From: Pseudoalteromonas umbrosa
Lineage (GTDB): Bacteria; Pseudomonadota; Gammaproteobacteria; Enterobacterales; Alteromonadaceae
Assembly: GCF_030125375.1 (NCBI RefSeq)
Contig: NZ_JASJUU010000001.1
Span: 682,001 to 746,000, forward strand
Length of the DNA: 64,000 nt
Direction: 5' to 3'
Under the pieces are notes generated by a model. That model worked only from the letters and a program-made list of their open reading frames with translations, searched no databases and was not told the DNA's origin. Positions 40,765-50,698 of the stretch are shown here, piece after piece. Numbering within the stretch: position 1 is the first letter of the stretch; the number at the start of each line of letters is the position of its first letter. Both the position numbers and the translations under genes were made by a program.

Positions 40765-42102
40765 ATGAGTAAAGCTCTATACTGGTTTACCGACGATTTG
40801 AGGCTTCAAGATAATTTGGCACTCAATTCCACTCTTTATGCATCTAGCAGCATTATGTTTATTTATGTTCTAGATGAATCTCTATTTTCGGCAACAAATT
40901 TTGATCATGTACATCTAGGTGAAAAGCGACTTAAATTTATTCAACAGTCGCTGCTTGATTTGTCTGAGCAACTACAGCAATTAGGTTATGAGCTATATGT
41001 GCTCAAAGGACATAGTAGAGAAGTCATAAATCATGTGATTACCCAAAAGGGGATTGAAGTTGTCGGCAGTCACTTAGGTTGTGGCTATGACGAGAGAACG
41101 ACCTTTGAGTATATAAAATCAGACAATAGTAACGTTCGATTTATACACCAGCACAATAATTTGTTGTTTGGTCCACAGCAGCTTGAAGACAAAGATTTGA
41201 GTGGCTCTTTTTCAAAATTCAGGAAAAAAGCGGATAAACTCACGGTCTCTTCGAGCGTTGAAGAAACGTTCTCAGAGACTTTGCCTTTGCCCTTAGCTAT
41301 AGACAGTACTGTGATAGAGAAGTATATGTTCAAACTAGACGGCTCAATACCTAGCGATGAAAGTCTGATTCAAGGTGGTGAGAAAGTGGCGCTTGATTAC
41401 TTAGAAGAATACTTTTCTACACAAAGTGCATCGTCATACAAAATGACTCGAAATGCATTAGATGGAAAGTATAACTCTACGCAATTTAGCCCGTATTTGT
41501 CCGTTGGTAATATCTCACCAAGACAGATCATTAATAGGCTCGATATGTATGAGCAGCAGCACGGTGCAAATGACTCTACTTATTGGATCCGCTTTGAATT
41601 GATGTGGCGGGATTTTTTTCATCACAAAGCGATTCAAAAAGGGAGTAGTTTATTTAAGTTTGCAGGAGAAAAAGGCGCTCGTCCCTTAACAACTTATTAC
41701 CCACAGCGATTCAAACGTTGGTGCAATGGAGCGACTCAGTTTCCACTTGTCAATGCATGTATGAGAGAGTTGAACGAAACTGGGTTTATGTCGAATCGCG
41801 GCAGACAAATTGTCGCAAGTTGCTTGGTTAATGAACTACAAGTTGATTGGCGCTATGGTGCAGCTTATTTTCAACAACAGTTGATTGATTATGATGTCGC
41901 CTCTAATTGGGGAAACTGGCAATATATCGCAGGAGTCGGTGATGACCCGAGAGGCGGACGACATTTCAATATTGAAAAGCAGGCGCAGATGTATGACCCC
42001 GATGGCGCATTTCAAGAAAAGTGGTCTAGTCATGCCAACATATTCAGTGAAGACGTTGATATGGTCGATTGGCCTGTAATGAGTGAAAAGCATGGCCATT
42101 AG
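40765..42102 (+). CDS. Cryptochrome DASH
   Basis: 445 residues. N-terminal photolyase alpha/beta domain ([12 protein letters not shown]) and C-terminal FAD-binding helical domain. CRY-DASH hallmarks: [21 protein letters not shown] and [16 protein letters not shown], then F-N-I-E-K-Q-A. The family repairs CPD lesions in single-stranded DNA and may act as a blue-light sensor. It starts a four-gene plus-strand run; the next gene overlaps by 11 bases. About 160 bases separate it from pyrF, whose terminator hairpin lies upstream. Confidence 0.92.
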   Translation: MSKALYWFTDDLRLQDNLALNSTLYASSSIMFIYVLDESLFSATNFDHVHLGEKRLKFIQQSLLDLSEQLQQLGYELYVLKGHSREVINHVITQKGIEVVGSHLGCGYDERTTFEYIKSDNSNVRFIHQHNNLLFGPQQLEDKDLSGSFSKFRKKADKLTVSSSVEETFSETLPLPLAIDSTVIEKYMFKLDGSIPSDESLIQGGEKVALDYLEEYFSTQSASSYKMTRNALDGKYNSTQFSPYLSVGNISPRQIINRLDMYEQQHGANDSTYWIRFELMWRDFFHHKAIQKGSSLFKFAGEKGARPLTTYYPQRFKRWCNGATQFPLVNACMRELNETGFMSNRGRQIVASCLVNELQVDWRYGAAYFQQQLIDYDVASNWGNWQYIAGVGDDPRGGRHFNIEKQAQMYDPDGAFQEKWSSHANIFSEDVDMVDWPVMSEKHGH

Positions 42103-43540
42103 CGTTGTCTGGTTAAAAAGGGACTTGCGTTTACAAGACCATGCAGCACTGTATAAGGCGACAAAAACAAATAAACAAGTGCTTTTATTGTATTGCTTTG
42201 AGCCGATCATGATAAAAGATGAACACACTTCTCGTCGTCATCTTAGATTTATATCCCAATCTCTCGAAGATATTTCAGAGCGAATAGATTCTGACAGTCT
42301 CTATTGTGCCTATGGGAGTATCATTGATGTGCTTGAGCAGATCAACCAAGAGGTTGGTATAGATGCATTGTACTCCCATCAAGAAATAGGGCTTGGCTTC
42401 ACTTTTGAAAGAGATAAGCTCGTCGCAGCTTGGTGTAAAAAATTTGGTATAAATTGGGAAGAGTTCCCACAAGGCGCTGTGATCAGAGGACTTAAAGCAA
42501 GAACTAGTTGGGACAAAAACTGGCAAACCGTGATGCGTGAAGACACACTCGATATTGATTGCGCCGAGGTTAATTGGTTTCCAATTGGCGCACACTTTTC
42601 CATGCGCGTTGATATTAAGCGGTTTCAGTATGAAACTGAGGCTGTGCATTTTCAGCAAGGTGGTGAGACGCTGGCCTGGCGGGTTATTGAGTCATTTTTT
42701 TATGAGAGGGGCAAAGAGTATGCGTTTTCTTTATCAAGCCCAGAAAAATCTCAGCAACATTGCTCTCGGATATCTGCTCATCTCGCTTGGGGCAACGTGA
42801 GTCTGCGGCAAGTATATCAAACAGTCTTGGCCAATTGGAAAAAACCGCATTGGCGGCGCTCACTTGTTGCTTTTACGTCAAGGTTGCATTGGCATTGCCA
42901 CTTTATGCAAAAATTTGAAAGTGAATGTGATATGGAGTTCAGGTGCGTTAATCGTGCCTATGAAGGCATGCCAAGGGTAAAGGGAGGTGAAGCTGCTGTT
43001 CGTCTAAAAGCATGGCAAGAAGGGAACACAGGTGTGCCTATGGTTGATGCGTGCATGCGCAGTTTGATAAAAACTGGGTATCTGAACTTTAGAATGCGCG
43101 CTATGTTGGTGAGTTTTTTATGTCACCACTTGGAGCTTGATTGGCGTGAAGGTGTTACCCACCTTGCTAAATTGTTTTTAGATTTTGAACCTGGGATCCA
43201 CTACAGTCAGTTTCAGATGCAAGCTGGGGTAACAGGGATAAATACGATCCGTATTTATAACCCGGTTAAGCAAGGTGAAGATAAAGATCCAGAAGGTGTA
43301 TTTGTGAAAAAGTGGGTACCTGAATTAGAAAATATACCAGCACCCCTTGTGCATGCACCATGGGATTTAACAGACATGGAGCAAATGATGTATGGCATTG
43401 AGCTTGGTGTCGATTATCCAAATCCTATCGTAGATTTAAAAGAAAGTTACACTCGCGCTCAAGCACTTATGTGGCATTGGAAAAAGCGAGAGGATGTAGC
43501 CATTGAAGCCAAGCGTGTTTTGGCAATACATGTAAGGTAA
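42092..43540 (+). CDS. Photolyase/cryptochrome-superfamily protein of an atypical group
   Basis: 482 residues from the ATG at 42092 (a GTG at 42083 is an alternative). The N-terminal half starts [12 protein letters not shown] as in photolyases. The C-terminal half has [21 protein letters not shown] and R-I-Y-N-P-V-K-Q-G. In the FAD pocket, the segment that reads N-N-G-G-W-Q-W in E. coli PhrB reads H-Y-S-Q-F-Q-M here, so the Asn near flavin N5 and the proximal Trp of the electron-transfer chain appear to be replaced by His and Phe. Substrate and function unknown. It overlaps the CRY-DASH gene. Confidence 0.85.
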   Translation: MAISVVWLKRDLRLQDHAALYKATKTNKQVLLLYCFEPIMIKDEHTSRRHLRFISQSLEDISERIDSDSLYCAYGSIIDVLEQINQEVGIDALYSHQEIGLGFTFERDKLVAAWCKKFGINWEEFPQGAVIRGLKARTSWDKNWQTVMREDTLDIDCAEVNWFPIGAHFSMRVDIKRFQYETEAVHFQQGGETLAWRVIESFFYERGKEYAFSLSSPEKSQQHCSRISAHLAWGNVSLRQVYQTVLANWKKPHWRRSLVAFTSRLHWHCHFMQKFESECDMEFRCVNRAYEGMPRVKGGEAAVRLKAWQEGNTGVPMVDACMRSLIKTGYLNFRMRAMLVSFLCHHLELDWREGVTHLAKLFLDFEPGIHYSQFQMQAGVTGINTIRIYNPVKQGEDKDPEGVFVKKWVPELENIPAPLVHAPWDLTDMEQMMYGIELGVDYPNPIVDLKESYTRAQALMWHWKKREDVAIEAKRVLAIHVR

Positions 43541-43545
43541 ACACA

Positions 43546-43692
43546 GTGCATAAAAAAGTAAATTTACCCAGCAAAGTATGTGTTACATGCAAGCGCCCAT
43601 TCACTTGGCGAAAAAAGTGGGAAAGGGACTGGGCTCACGTCAAATATTGTTCTAAGCGCTGTGCTTCAAACCGTCACAAAGAGAGTCAATAA
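43546..43692 (+). CDS. DUF2256-type four-cysteine small protein
   Basis: 48 residues from a GTG at 43546, with AAGG 8 bases upstream. It reads like a zinc ribbon: [14 protein letters not shown] then [11 protein letters not shown], two CxxC or CxxxC pairs separated by about 20 residues. This matches the DUF2256 family, whose members I recall near cryptochrome/photolyase genes. It sits 5 bases after one photolyase-like gene and 3 bases before the next, so it is certainly in their operon. The rich basic and Trp content suggests nucleic-acid binding (inference). Confidence 0.85.
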   Translation: MHKKVNLPSKVCVTCKRPFTWRKKWERDWAHVKYCSKRCASNRHKESQ

Positions 43693-43695
43693 AAT

Positions 43696-45267
43696 ATGTC
43701 TCAAACTTATCAAACACTTCGCTTAATTCTGGGCGATCAGCTTAATGCAGGTCATAGTTGGTACAATACCAAAGATGAAGGCACCTTGTATGTGATTGCT
43801 GAACTGAATCAGGAAACCAGTTATGTAAAGCACCATGTTCAAAAGGTATGTGCATTTTTTGCGGCGATGAAAGCATTTTCGGTTGCACTGCAAAAAGCGG
43901 GGCATAACGTGAGTCATTTAACGCTGGATGATACTCACCAATTTGCAACATTACCCGAACTACTCAATAGCTTGATAGCAAAATATGGCATAGCAAAATT
44001 TGAATATCAATTGCCAGATGAGTATCGGCTTAGAGATCAACTAAGTACTTTTTGTGCACAAATAGACATCGATAGCGGTGCCTATGAATCTGAGCATTTT
44101 TATTTATCAGATAGCGAGCTTTCCAGTTATTTTAGTGCCGGTAAAAAGCATAGATTAGAAGCGTTCTACCGTAAGATGCGAGTTAGGTTCAATATTTTGA
44201 TGGATGGCTCTACTCCCTTTGGTGGAGAGTGGAACTTTGACAGCAATAACAGAAACAAACTCAAACAAAAAGATCTTTCGGAAATACCTGAGCCGCTGGT
44301 TTTTGCAAATGATGTAAGTGATGTATGGGAAAGGTTGCAAAGGCATCAGGTAAGTACTTTTGGCATATATGAAGCCAACAGCCTCTGGCCGATAACCAGA
44401 GCGCAAGCAAAAGAGTTATTACGCTCATTTTGCGAGACGCAGTTACCCAAGTTTGGATTTTTTCAAGACGCGATGACTTGTAAAGCAGATGATATGTATA
44501 CAAAAAAACAATGGAGTTTGTATCACTCAAGGCTTTCTTTTGCGCTCAATAGTAAAATTATCAGTCCTCAGTTTGTGGTTGATACGGTTGTTGCCTATTT
44601 TGTGCAACATCAGCAGGAAATAGATATTGCGCAAGTAGAGGGCTTTGTCAGGCAAATCATTGGTTGGAGAGAGTTTGTTCGTGGGATCTACTGGGTAAAC
44701 ATGCCGCAATACGCTGAACTCAATGAGTTAGATGCAAAACGAGATTTACCTGACTGGTTTTGGAATGGCAAGACGCATATGAATTGTCAAAAGCATGCAG
44801 TAAAGCAGTCTCTTGATTATGCATATGCCCATCATATTCAACGTTTAATGGTAACAGGGAACTTTTGCCTGATTGCTGGTATTGACCCAAGGCAGGTTGA
44901 TGATTGGTATTTGGGTGTTTATATCGACGCGATTGAATGGGTTGAAATGCCAAACACTCGAGGTATGAGTCAATTTGCAGATGGCGGCATAGTTGGTTCA
45001 AAAGCTTATGCAGCCAGTGGAAACTACGTGAACAAAATGAGTGACTATTGCTCAGACTGCCAATATGATATCAAGTCCGTTGCTGGTGACAATGCATGCC
45101 CGTTGAATTCACTCTATTGGCACTTTATGGACACGCATGAAGGCAAGTTTTCTTCTAACCCTCGTAATCGTATGGTATATGCCAATTGGCGTAAAAAAGC
45201 CCCTGAGCAAAGGGCGTTAATCATGGAACAAGCGGCATACTACCTTGATAACCTTAATAAACTGTAA
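43696..45267 (+). CDS. Bacterial iron-sulfur photolyase (FeS-BCP / PhrB type)
   Basis: 523 residues of the deoxyribodipyrimidine-photolyase-related family. The start L-R-L-I-L-G-D-Q-L and the C-terminal G-G-I-V-G-S-K-A-Y are diagnostic. Four cysteines, C364, C452, C455 and C468, have exactly the spacing (88, 3, 13) of the [4Fe-4S] ligands of Agrobacterium PhrB (350, 438, 441, 454). PhrB-type enzymes repair (6-4) photoproducts and bind FAD plus a ribolumazine antenna. It is last in the photolyase run. Its TAA is directly abutted by the stop codon of the convergent gene. Confidence 0.92.
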   Translation: MSQTYQTLRLILGDQLNAGHSWYNTKDEGTLYVIAELNQETSYVKHHVQKVCAFFAAMKAFSVALQKAGHNVSHLTLDDTHQFATLPELLNSLIAKYGIAKFEYQLPDEYRLRDQLSTFCAQIDIDSGAYESEHFYLSDSELSSYFSAGKKHRLEAFYRKMRVRFNILMDGSTPFGGEWNFDSNNRNKLKQKDLSEIPEPLVFANDVSDVWERLQRHQVSTFGIYEANSLWPITRAQAKELLRSFCETQLPKFGFFQDAMTCKADDMYTKKQWSLYHSRLSFALNSKIISPQFVVDTVVAYFVQHQQEIDIAQVEGFVRQIIGWREFVRGIYWVNMPQYAELNELDAKRDLPDWFWNGKTHMNCQKHAVKQSLDYAYAHHIQRLMVTGNFCLIAGIDPRQVDDWYLGVYIDAIEWVEMPNTRGMSQFADGGIVGSKAYAASGNYVNKMSDYCSDCQYDIKSVAGDNACPLNSLYWHFMDTHEGKFSSNPRNRMVYANWRKKAPEQRALIMEQAAYYLDNLNKL

Positions 45268-46464
45268 TTATTGGTGTTCAAAGTAAATGCGATAAGTACT
45301 GGACCAAATAGGGTAGTCAACATCAGTGGTGTAGCAAATAAAATCATCAGCAGCTATACCACTGACATTGAGTAGATACCTAAGCTTATTTTTTTGTTCT
45401 TCCAAAAGTTGACTGTGAGCAAAGTCATTTTCAAGAGGTGTTATTTTGAGTTCGGGAAACTCAGGAAAACGCTCAGTCCAAAGGTCACTTGCCTTTAATT
45501 TGCCTTCTTCAACTTTTTGATTACTGTGATAGCAACCGATATTGACAGTACTACATTTGTCTATTTGCTTTTCAAGTAAAACAAGCATAGTGAGCTTTTT
45601 TACTGGGTTTTTAATCGATAGGCTGGTTGAGCTGCATGGACTGTTTCGATCCAAGGGATTGACGACTTCGTCTGGGTTGTTAAATACAAAAGTGACATCG
45701 CTATTTTGGCTTGGCAAAGGGTCGAACACCAATCCAGAATTACTGGGTGAATAGGTACTAAATGCATTTAAAAAGCCAGAACTTGAAAGCTCTTTTGAAA
45801 CACCCAGTGTGAACTCATTGGGCTTGAGGGCACTATTTGCTGTGATTTCGACTGGGCCATTGAAATGTTCAGGGTGAGGGTGAGTGTAAAACTGAACGAA
45901 TGGCACAGCGCCAACAAGCCTATTTATACCTGACTTACTGATAAGTGCAACTTCTTGTAAATAGCTTGGATCGTTCTTATTTTCACGCAAAATATAGATG
46001 CAAAAAACCTCTTCAACACTGAATTTTAACAAAGCTTTAGCGGCGTGATAGAGCTGGGCTTTATGCTCTGACCCTTCTGACAGTACTTCAATATTCTTAG
46101 GCTCTTTAATCAAGCGCTTCAGGTCTGCATGGCTTTTAGCGTTGTTTTCTATACACTGAGCAAATAAGTCTACGACTTGATTAACTTGGCTTATCAAAGC
46201 TGAGGGTAGTAGGGGAGAGAGCTTGTCAGAGAGTAGCTGCAATGCTTGTAAGCCGGGTAGTTCAACCAAAACTTGTAAGCCATTATTGGCCTTGCAGGCT
46301 GCAAAAAATCTTTGGCTGTTTGAACGATTATAATCTAAATGCTTTGCGAAACCGCCAATCGTGTGAGCATGTTCAGGTAAAGCATGACTGACAGCTAAAA
46401 AGGTTTTTTGGATCCGCTCACCTAAGCGGGTTAATTCTGTTCGATTGTGTTGATTAAGTCCCAT
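45268..46464 (-). CDS. Unrecognised cytosolic protein
   Basis: 398 residues. I do not recognise the family. There is no signal peptide or transmembrane helix. Residues about 38-60 (G-G-F-A-K-H-L-D-Y-N-R-S-N-S-Q-R-F) could be a helix-turn-helix, followed by a Leu-rich helical region to about residue 120; the rest looks like a mixed alpha/beta domain with no catalytic motif. It is convergent with the FeS-photolyase gene and the two stop codons abut (TAATTA at 45265-45270), with no space for a terminator. A regulator role is possible but unproven. Confidence 0.6.
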   Translation of the reverse strand: MGLNQHNRTELTRLGERIQKTFLAVSHALPEHAHTIGGFAKHLDYNRSNSQRFFAACKANNGLQVLVELPGLQALQLLSDKLSPLLPSALISQVNQVVDLFAQCIENNAKSHADLKRLIKEPKNIEVLSEGSEHKAQLYHAAKALLKFSVEEVFCIYILRENKNDPSYLQEVALISKSGINRLVGAVPFVQFYTHPHPEHFNGPVEITANSALKPNEFTLGVSKELSSSGFLNAFSTYSPSNSGLVFDPLPSQNSDVTFVFNNPDEVVNPLDRNSPCSSTSLSIKNPVKKLTMLVLLEKQIDKCSTVNIGCYHSNQKVEEGKLKASDLWTERFPEFPELKITPLENDFAHSQLLEEQKNKLRYLLNVSGIAADDFICYTTDVDYPIWSSTYRIYFEHQ

Positions 46465-46517
46465 GCTCTCATTTGAGGTAATTTTTTGATATCAGATTAC
46501 ATGGGACTTAGCTGCTT

Positions 46518-46541
46518 TAAAAGTAAAATTTACATTTTACT
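46518..46541 (-). terminator. AT-rich terminator after the secreted protease gene
   Basis: AGTAAAAT (46522-46529) and ATTTTACT (46534-46541) flank TTAC. On the minus strand a short T run follows. It lies 10 bases past the protease stop. Confidence 0.45.
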
Positions 46542-46550
46542 ATCAGTTTG

Positions 46551-48161
46551 TTAATTGCAAGGTTGGATCCGTGTCCAAGGTCCCCAGTCATCAGAGTTTG
46601 CAGGGTTTTCTCCTTGAACCCACCAATTTGCTTCATAAATCACATTGTCATGAGCAACCCGATCACCTTTGAAGTACACTTTTTCAGCCGACCAACTGGG
46701 CAAACCATTACAACCGCCAGAAACTTCTCCTACAGTAACAACTTTGTTTGACGTTGCAGATTGTCCTTGGCTATTTTTTGCTGTAAGCGTAATAGTGTAT
46801 TGCCCCTTTACTGCATAGGTGTGCGTTGGAGAGGCAGCTGAACTCGTTTTACCATCACCAAAACTCCAAGAGTAGGACACTGCACCTGTACTTTGGTTTT
46901 GCAATGAAACCGTTAAATTGTTTTTAGTAATGGTAAAGCTTGCAACTGGCACTGGATCAGATGAGCCGTCGCAGTCACTGTCTTTACGCCAAACATTGCT
47001 ATATAAATCTGGCTGCGCACCTTGAGACCACCAAATTGCCTCATATACAACACCATTGAATGTCACTTTGTCGCCAGGTGAATAACTTTTCGTTGCTAAC
47101 CAGTTTTCTCCACAGCTAGGCGGTGTTCCGACACGGACTACCTGAGAAGTACTATTGGTTTGCCCTTTTGTGTCAGTGACAGTTAAAGTGACGTTAAACT
47201 CTCCGTTCGAATTGTAGTCATGACTCGGGTTTTCGGCGTTTGAAGAAGCGTTGCCTTGGCCAAAACTCCAATCAAATTGAGCAATTCCTTTGTCATCAGT
47301 TGAAGTACTGGTGAAGTTAACCGCTGTACCATTGACGCTATATCTAAAATTAGCGACAGGTGGTTTGTCATTTGGAATATCAATAATGCCCGTTTTTTGC
47401 TTAATCCAATCTAAATAGCTGGTGGTACGAGTAAAGGCAGTAGCTCCCTGACAGGCAATTCCCCAACTGACAGTACCAATGCTATAAAAGTCACTTCCGA
47501 CGCGCACAGCATAGGGGCCGCCACTATCGCCATTACATGCTGAACGACCACCTTCACCACCGCCGCATATGACAGAGCCAGGAATAGAAAAGTTAAGTAA
47601 AGAGCTACAACTATTGTTGCTAATGACTGGTAGTTCGGCTTCACGTAAAACATCGCTAGGTCTGCCTCGGTTTGAGGTTAAACCCCAACCAGATACTGTG
47701 ACATAAGCGCCAACATTTGCATATTGTGACTCGATTGCTGCGGTTGGTAACTTTGCGGGTGTATATTGATTGGGGGCAGGCGAGGCGAGTTTCAACAAAG
47801 CAATGTCATACCCTGAGCGGATCCCATTAGCACCGCGCCATCTTTCATGATTTATAATCTGAGATACTCTAATTGTTTGGCCATCACCACGGCTGATTGA
47901 GTGTGCACCGACTCGTACTGTTAAACTTGATGTAGATGCGCTGTCCAAGCAGTGGGCTGCTGTTAATACCCAATCCGGACTGATCAGTGTGCCGCCACAG
48001 CCTTGGCGACCATTCATCATTAGAGCGACTTGATATGGTCTTGAATATGCAGGTGTTTCAATTCCTCCAACGACATTCGGTTGAACATCGGTCGGCGGTG
48101 TGGCATATGCATTTAATGCGGCGACTGTGAGTGCAGATAATAATAAGTTAACCTTTTTCAT
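46551..48161 (-). CDS. Secreted trypsin-like protease with PKD and chitin-binding modules
   Basis: 536 residues. Signal peptide M-K-K-V-N-L-L-L-S-A...A-Y-A (cleavage near residue 20). S1 peptidase domain follows, with the triad H70 (L-T-A-A-H-C), D119 (Y-D-I-A-L-L) and S213 (C-N-G-D-S-G-G-P) and the V-V-G-G mature N-terminus. Then PKD domain 1 (about 265-345), a CBM5/12-type module (about 347-395, W-W-S-Q-G-A-Q-P), PKD domain 2 (about 402-475) and a second CBM5/12 module (C-terminal 55 residues, W-W-V-Q-G-E-N-P). The modules suggest action on protein within chitin, such as crustacean shell. Stand-alone gene. Confidence 0.9.
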   Translation of the reverse strand: MKKVNLLLSALTVAALNAYATPPTDVQPNVVGGIETPAYSRPYQVALMMNGRQGCGGTLISPDWVLTAAHCLDSASTSSLTVRVGAHSISRGDGQTIRVSQIINHERWRGANGIRSGYDIALLKLASPAPNQYTPAKLPTAAIESQYANVGAYVTVSGWGLTSNRGRPSDVLREAELPVISNNSCSSLLNFSIPGSVICGGGEGGRSACNGDSGGPYAVRVGSDFYSIGTVSWGIACQGATAFTRTTSYLDWIKQKTGIIDIPNDKPPVANFRYSVNGTAVNFTSTSTDDKGIAQFDWSFGQGNASSNAENPSHDYNSNGEFNVTLTVTDTKGQTNSTSQVVRVGTPPSCGENWLATKSYSPGDKVTFNGVVYEAIWWSQGAQPDLYSNVWRKDSDCDGSSDPVPVASFTITKNNLTVSLQNQSTGAVSYSWSFGDGKTSSAASPTHTYAVKGQYTITLTAKNSQGQSATSNKVVTVGEVSGGCNGLPSWSAEKVYFKGDRVAHDNVIYEANWWVQGENPANSDDWGPWTRIQPCN

Positions 48162-48361
48162 GATGTATCTTTTCCTTCATATGCTCGAAATTGAGCCTTT
48201 ATATGAATAATCTGAGATACACCTTACTTTCAAGTGGTGGTTGAAAAATCATCAGTGGTAAGACCATGTGCTTTTTTGGGAATAAAATACAACTTAAGTA
48301 ACACTAACAGCACTTTGTGTGTAACAATAATTTTACAAAGGGGAGTGTTGAAAAGTTGAAT

Positions 48362-48389
48362 AAAAAAAGCGAGCCTGTATGCTCGCTTT
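48362..48389 (-). terminator. Terminator after the TonB-dependent receptor
   Basis: AAAGCGAGC (48366-48374) and GCTCGCTTT (48381-48389). On the minus strand the stem is followed by a T run. It lies 20 bases past the receptor stop. Confidence 0.8.
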
Positions 48390-48409
48390 AGACCTAGGGG
48401 AAGGAAGTG

Positions 48410-50698
48410 TTAGAAATTGTATCTAGCAGAAAGCTTCCAGTTTCTTGGTTCACCCCAATTTACATAGCCTTGAGAAGTTGAAATGGCATCGTAATATTTT
48501 TTGTCGAATAAATTGTCAATATTCAAAGATAAGCTCAGATTGTCAGACACATCGTATCGCGCCATTAAATTAAATAAGGCAACTGAACCATGCGTACGGA
48601 TTTCGTCGACTTCAATAGGGGACACTTCTTGCCATCTATTTAGGCCGTAATCTAAATTACCTGAAGGACGTGTACTGTTTACCCAGTAGCTATCTTTCCA
48701 GTTTACACCTATGCCAACTGTTAAGTTTTCAATTAGATCGGTCGGTTGATAAGTCGTATAAATATTTATTAGCTGTTCAGGGACTTCACTATTAAGCTGT
48801 GAACCGTGCTCATCTTCAGATCTTGCATATGAATAGCCTGCATATACATTAAAACCTGGATGGACTTCACCACTTAGCTCAAATTCAAAGCCACTTGTTT
48901 GCGTTTCATCTATCAGCATAGTGATAGTGTTGCCATTGGGCGTTAGTTGCCGAGAAAAAGCAGGATCTGCTTTTGCAACATTATTTTTATTACTTTCGAA
49001 GATAGCGAATGAAAAGTTAAGTAAGCCAATTTCAGCTTTTAAACCGGCTTCTATACTTTCGCCAACAATTGGAGATTGTAGGTTGTCATCTTTGTCATAT
49101 GCGTTCTGAGGTTCAAATGCATCGGTATAACTTGCATACAAGCTAAATTCGTCGTTGATATCGTAGATAAGGCCGGCATATGGTGTTAATTCATTACTTA
49201 CCTCGTAACTACCTTTTATATTCTGGGCAAATAACTGTGTTCGTCGGTTAGTTCGATAATCGACAACTTCCCAATCAGTTGCTCTAACGCCAATAATAGA
49301 TTTTAAATTATCGGTTAGGGACAAACGAGTAGCGACGTAAAAACCGCTGCTTTCATGATTTGTTGTATAATTTGCAGTATCTATGTGCTGATAGGCGTAA
49401 CGCGGTAAGTCACCGGTCCAATCGAAATAGTTAATATTATTAATAGAAATATCGCGTTGACCATCTGTTTTGTTATAACCAATACGTTCTCTATCAAACA
49501 TATTAAATCCGACAATTAAATCATGTTCTCTACCTAAGAGATCAAAGCCGCCTTGCAAGTTAATATCAAATGTCTTTTGAGTGTCTTTAGAATCACTAAT
49601 TACAAAGTTATAACCATGACCAACTTCAGGGTTGACTGATCCATCTTTCGCGTAAAAGTCGTTTGTCCAAACGAAGAACAGGTTACCACCTTCCATTTCT
49701 ATGGTGTTATACGTTGCGATTGTGTTTAGTTGCCATCCATTATCAAAACCGTGGTTTAAACTAGCAAAAATTGTGTTTTCTTCTAGGGGCCATGAACTGT
49801 ATTTGGCGGCAAGCCCTGTTGAACCTCTTTCTAGGTTCATTAATGAACCATCGATGAAATAATAAGGTGTTGCGTGAGAGTTCATCGCACCTAATGACTC
49901 GGTATCTGCAAACTCATACCCGACTCGTAATAAAGTTGACTCTGTAACATCTGCTTCAGCAGTCATATAAACGGATGTTTTTTCTTGACTATATCTATCA
50001 ATAAACGAGTCTCTATCGAAATGCGCTGCTGCTACCCTTGCGCGAATACTGCCATCACTATTTAGAGGTGTTGAAACATCGAGTTCAACGCGGTTATTGT
50101 TCCAGCGTCCTGTTGTAATCCCAACATGACCATCCAGCTCTTTACTGATGGCGCGTTTACGGACAAGGTTAACAGTGGCTGTAGGAGAACCTACACCAGT
50201 CATTAAGCCGTTTGCACCTCGGAGGATTTCCACACGTTCATAAGCAATTGCATCTCCATTTACATCAGAGCGGCGACCGCCAGGAAATTGTTGAACACCG
50301 TCAACTTGAACTAAGTTGATTCTTTCACCACGGGCGACGAAAAACGGTCTATCTTGGCCTCGCGAAGAGCTTGCATAAACGCCAGTTGTATGTTGTAAAA
50401 TATCCTTGATATTTACTGATTTCCAATCTTCTAATTGCTGCTGTGTTATCACTGAAACTGACTGAGGAGTCTCTTTCAGTGACAAAATCATTTTAGTTGC
50501 CGATTTTGTGGCTGCATCTGAATAATTACCCGTCGTTGAGGCTGTGACGTAAATATGCTCAATTTCATTTGCTGTTTTAGAACCGTCTGGCGCAGATTTA
50601 GCAAGCGCTTGAGTGCCTGTTAAAGCGGTAACTAAAGCAACAGTAAGCGGTGTTAAGCGAAGAGACTTAGAAGAGTGAAAAGTAGTAGAGTTGTCCAT
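48410..50698 (-). CDS. TonB-dependent siderophore receptor
   Basis: 762 residues. Signal peptide to about residue 34 (T-G-T-Q-A-L-A). Plug domain around 60-200 (L-K-E-T-P-Q-S-V-S-V-I-T, then I-L-R-G-A-N-G-L-M-T-G-V-G-S-P), then a 22-strand barrel ending in the C-terminal aromatic R-Y-N-F that BAM recognises. The plug motifs are those of the FhuE/FpvA-like siderophore receptors, so ferric-hydroxamate or mixed siderophore uptake is likely. A good Fur box lies about 110 bases upstream (50805-50823). No siderophore biosynthesis or periplasmic-transport genes are adjacent. Confidence 0.92.
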   Translation of the reverse strand: MDNSTTFHSSKSLRLTPLTVALVTALTGTQALAKSAPDGSKTANEIEHIYVTASTTGNYSDAATKSATKMILSLKETPQSVSVITQQQLEDWKSVNIKDILQHTTGVYASSSRGQDRPFFVARGERINLVQVDGVQQFPGGRRSDVNGDAIAYERVEILRGANGLMTGVGSPTATVNLVRKRAISKELDGHVGITTGRWNNNRVELDVSTPLNSDGSIRARVAAAHFDRDSFIDRYSQEKTSVYMTAEADVTESTLLRVGYEFADTESLGAMNSHATPYYFIDGSLMNLERGSTGLAAKYSSWPLEENTIFASLNHGFDNGWQLNTIATYNTIEMEGGNLFFVWTNDFYAKDGSVNPEVGHGYNFVISDSKDTQKTFDINLQGGFDLLGREHDLIVGFNMFDRERIGYNKTDGQRDISINNINYFDWTGDLPRYAYQHIDTANYTTNHESSGFYVATRLSLTDNLKSIIGVRATDWEVVDYRTNRRTQLFAQNIKGSYEVSNELTPYAGLIYDINDEFSLYASYTDAFEPQNAYDKDDNLQSPIVGESIEAGLKAEIGLLNFSFAIFESNKNNVAKADPAFSRQLTPNGNTITMLIDETQTSGFEFELSGEVHPGFNVYAGYSYARSEDEHGSQLNSEVPEQLINIYTTYQPTDLIENLTVGIGVNWKDSYWVNSTRPSGNLDYGLNRWQEVSPIEVDEIRTHGSVALFNLMARYDVSDNLSLSLNIDNLFDKKYYDAISTSQGYVNWGEPRNWKLSARYNF

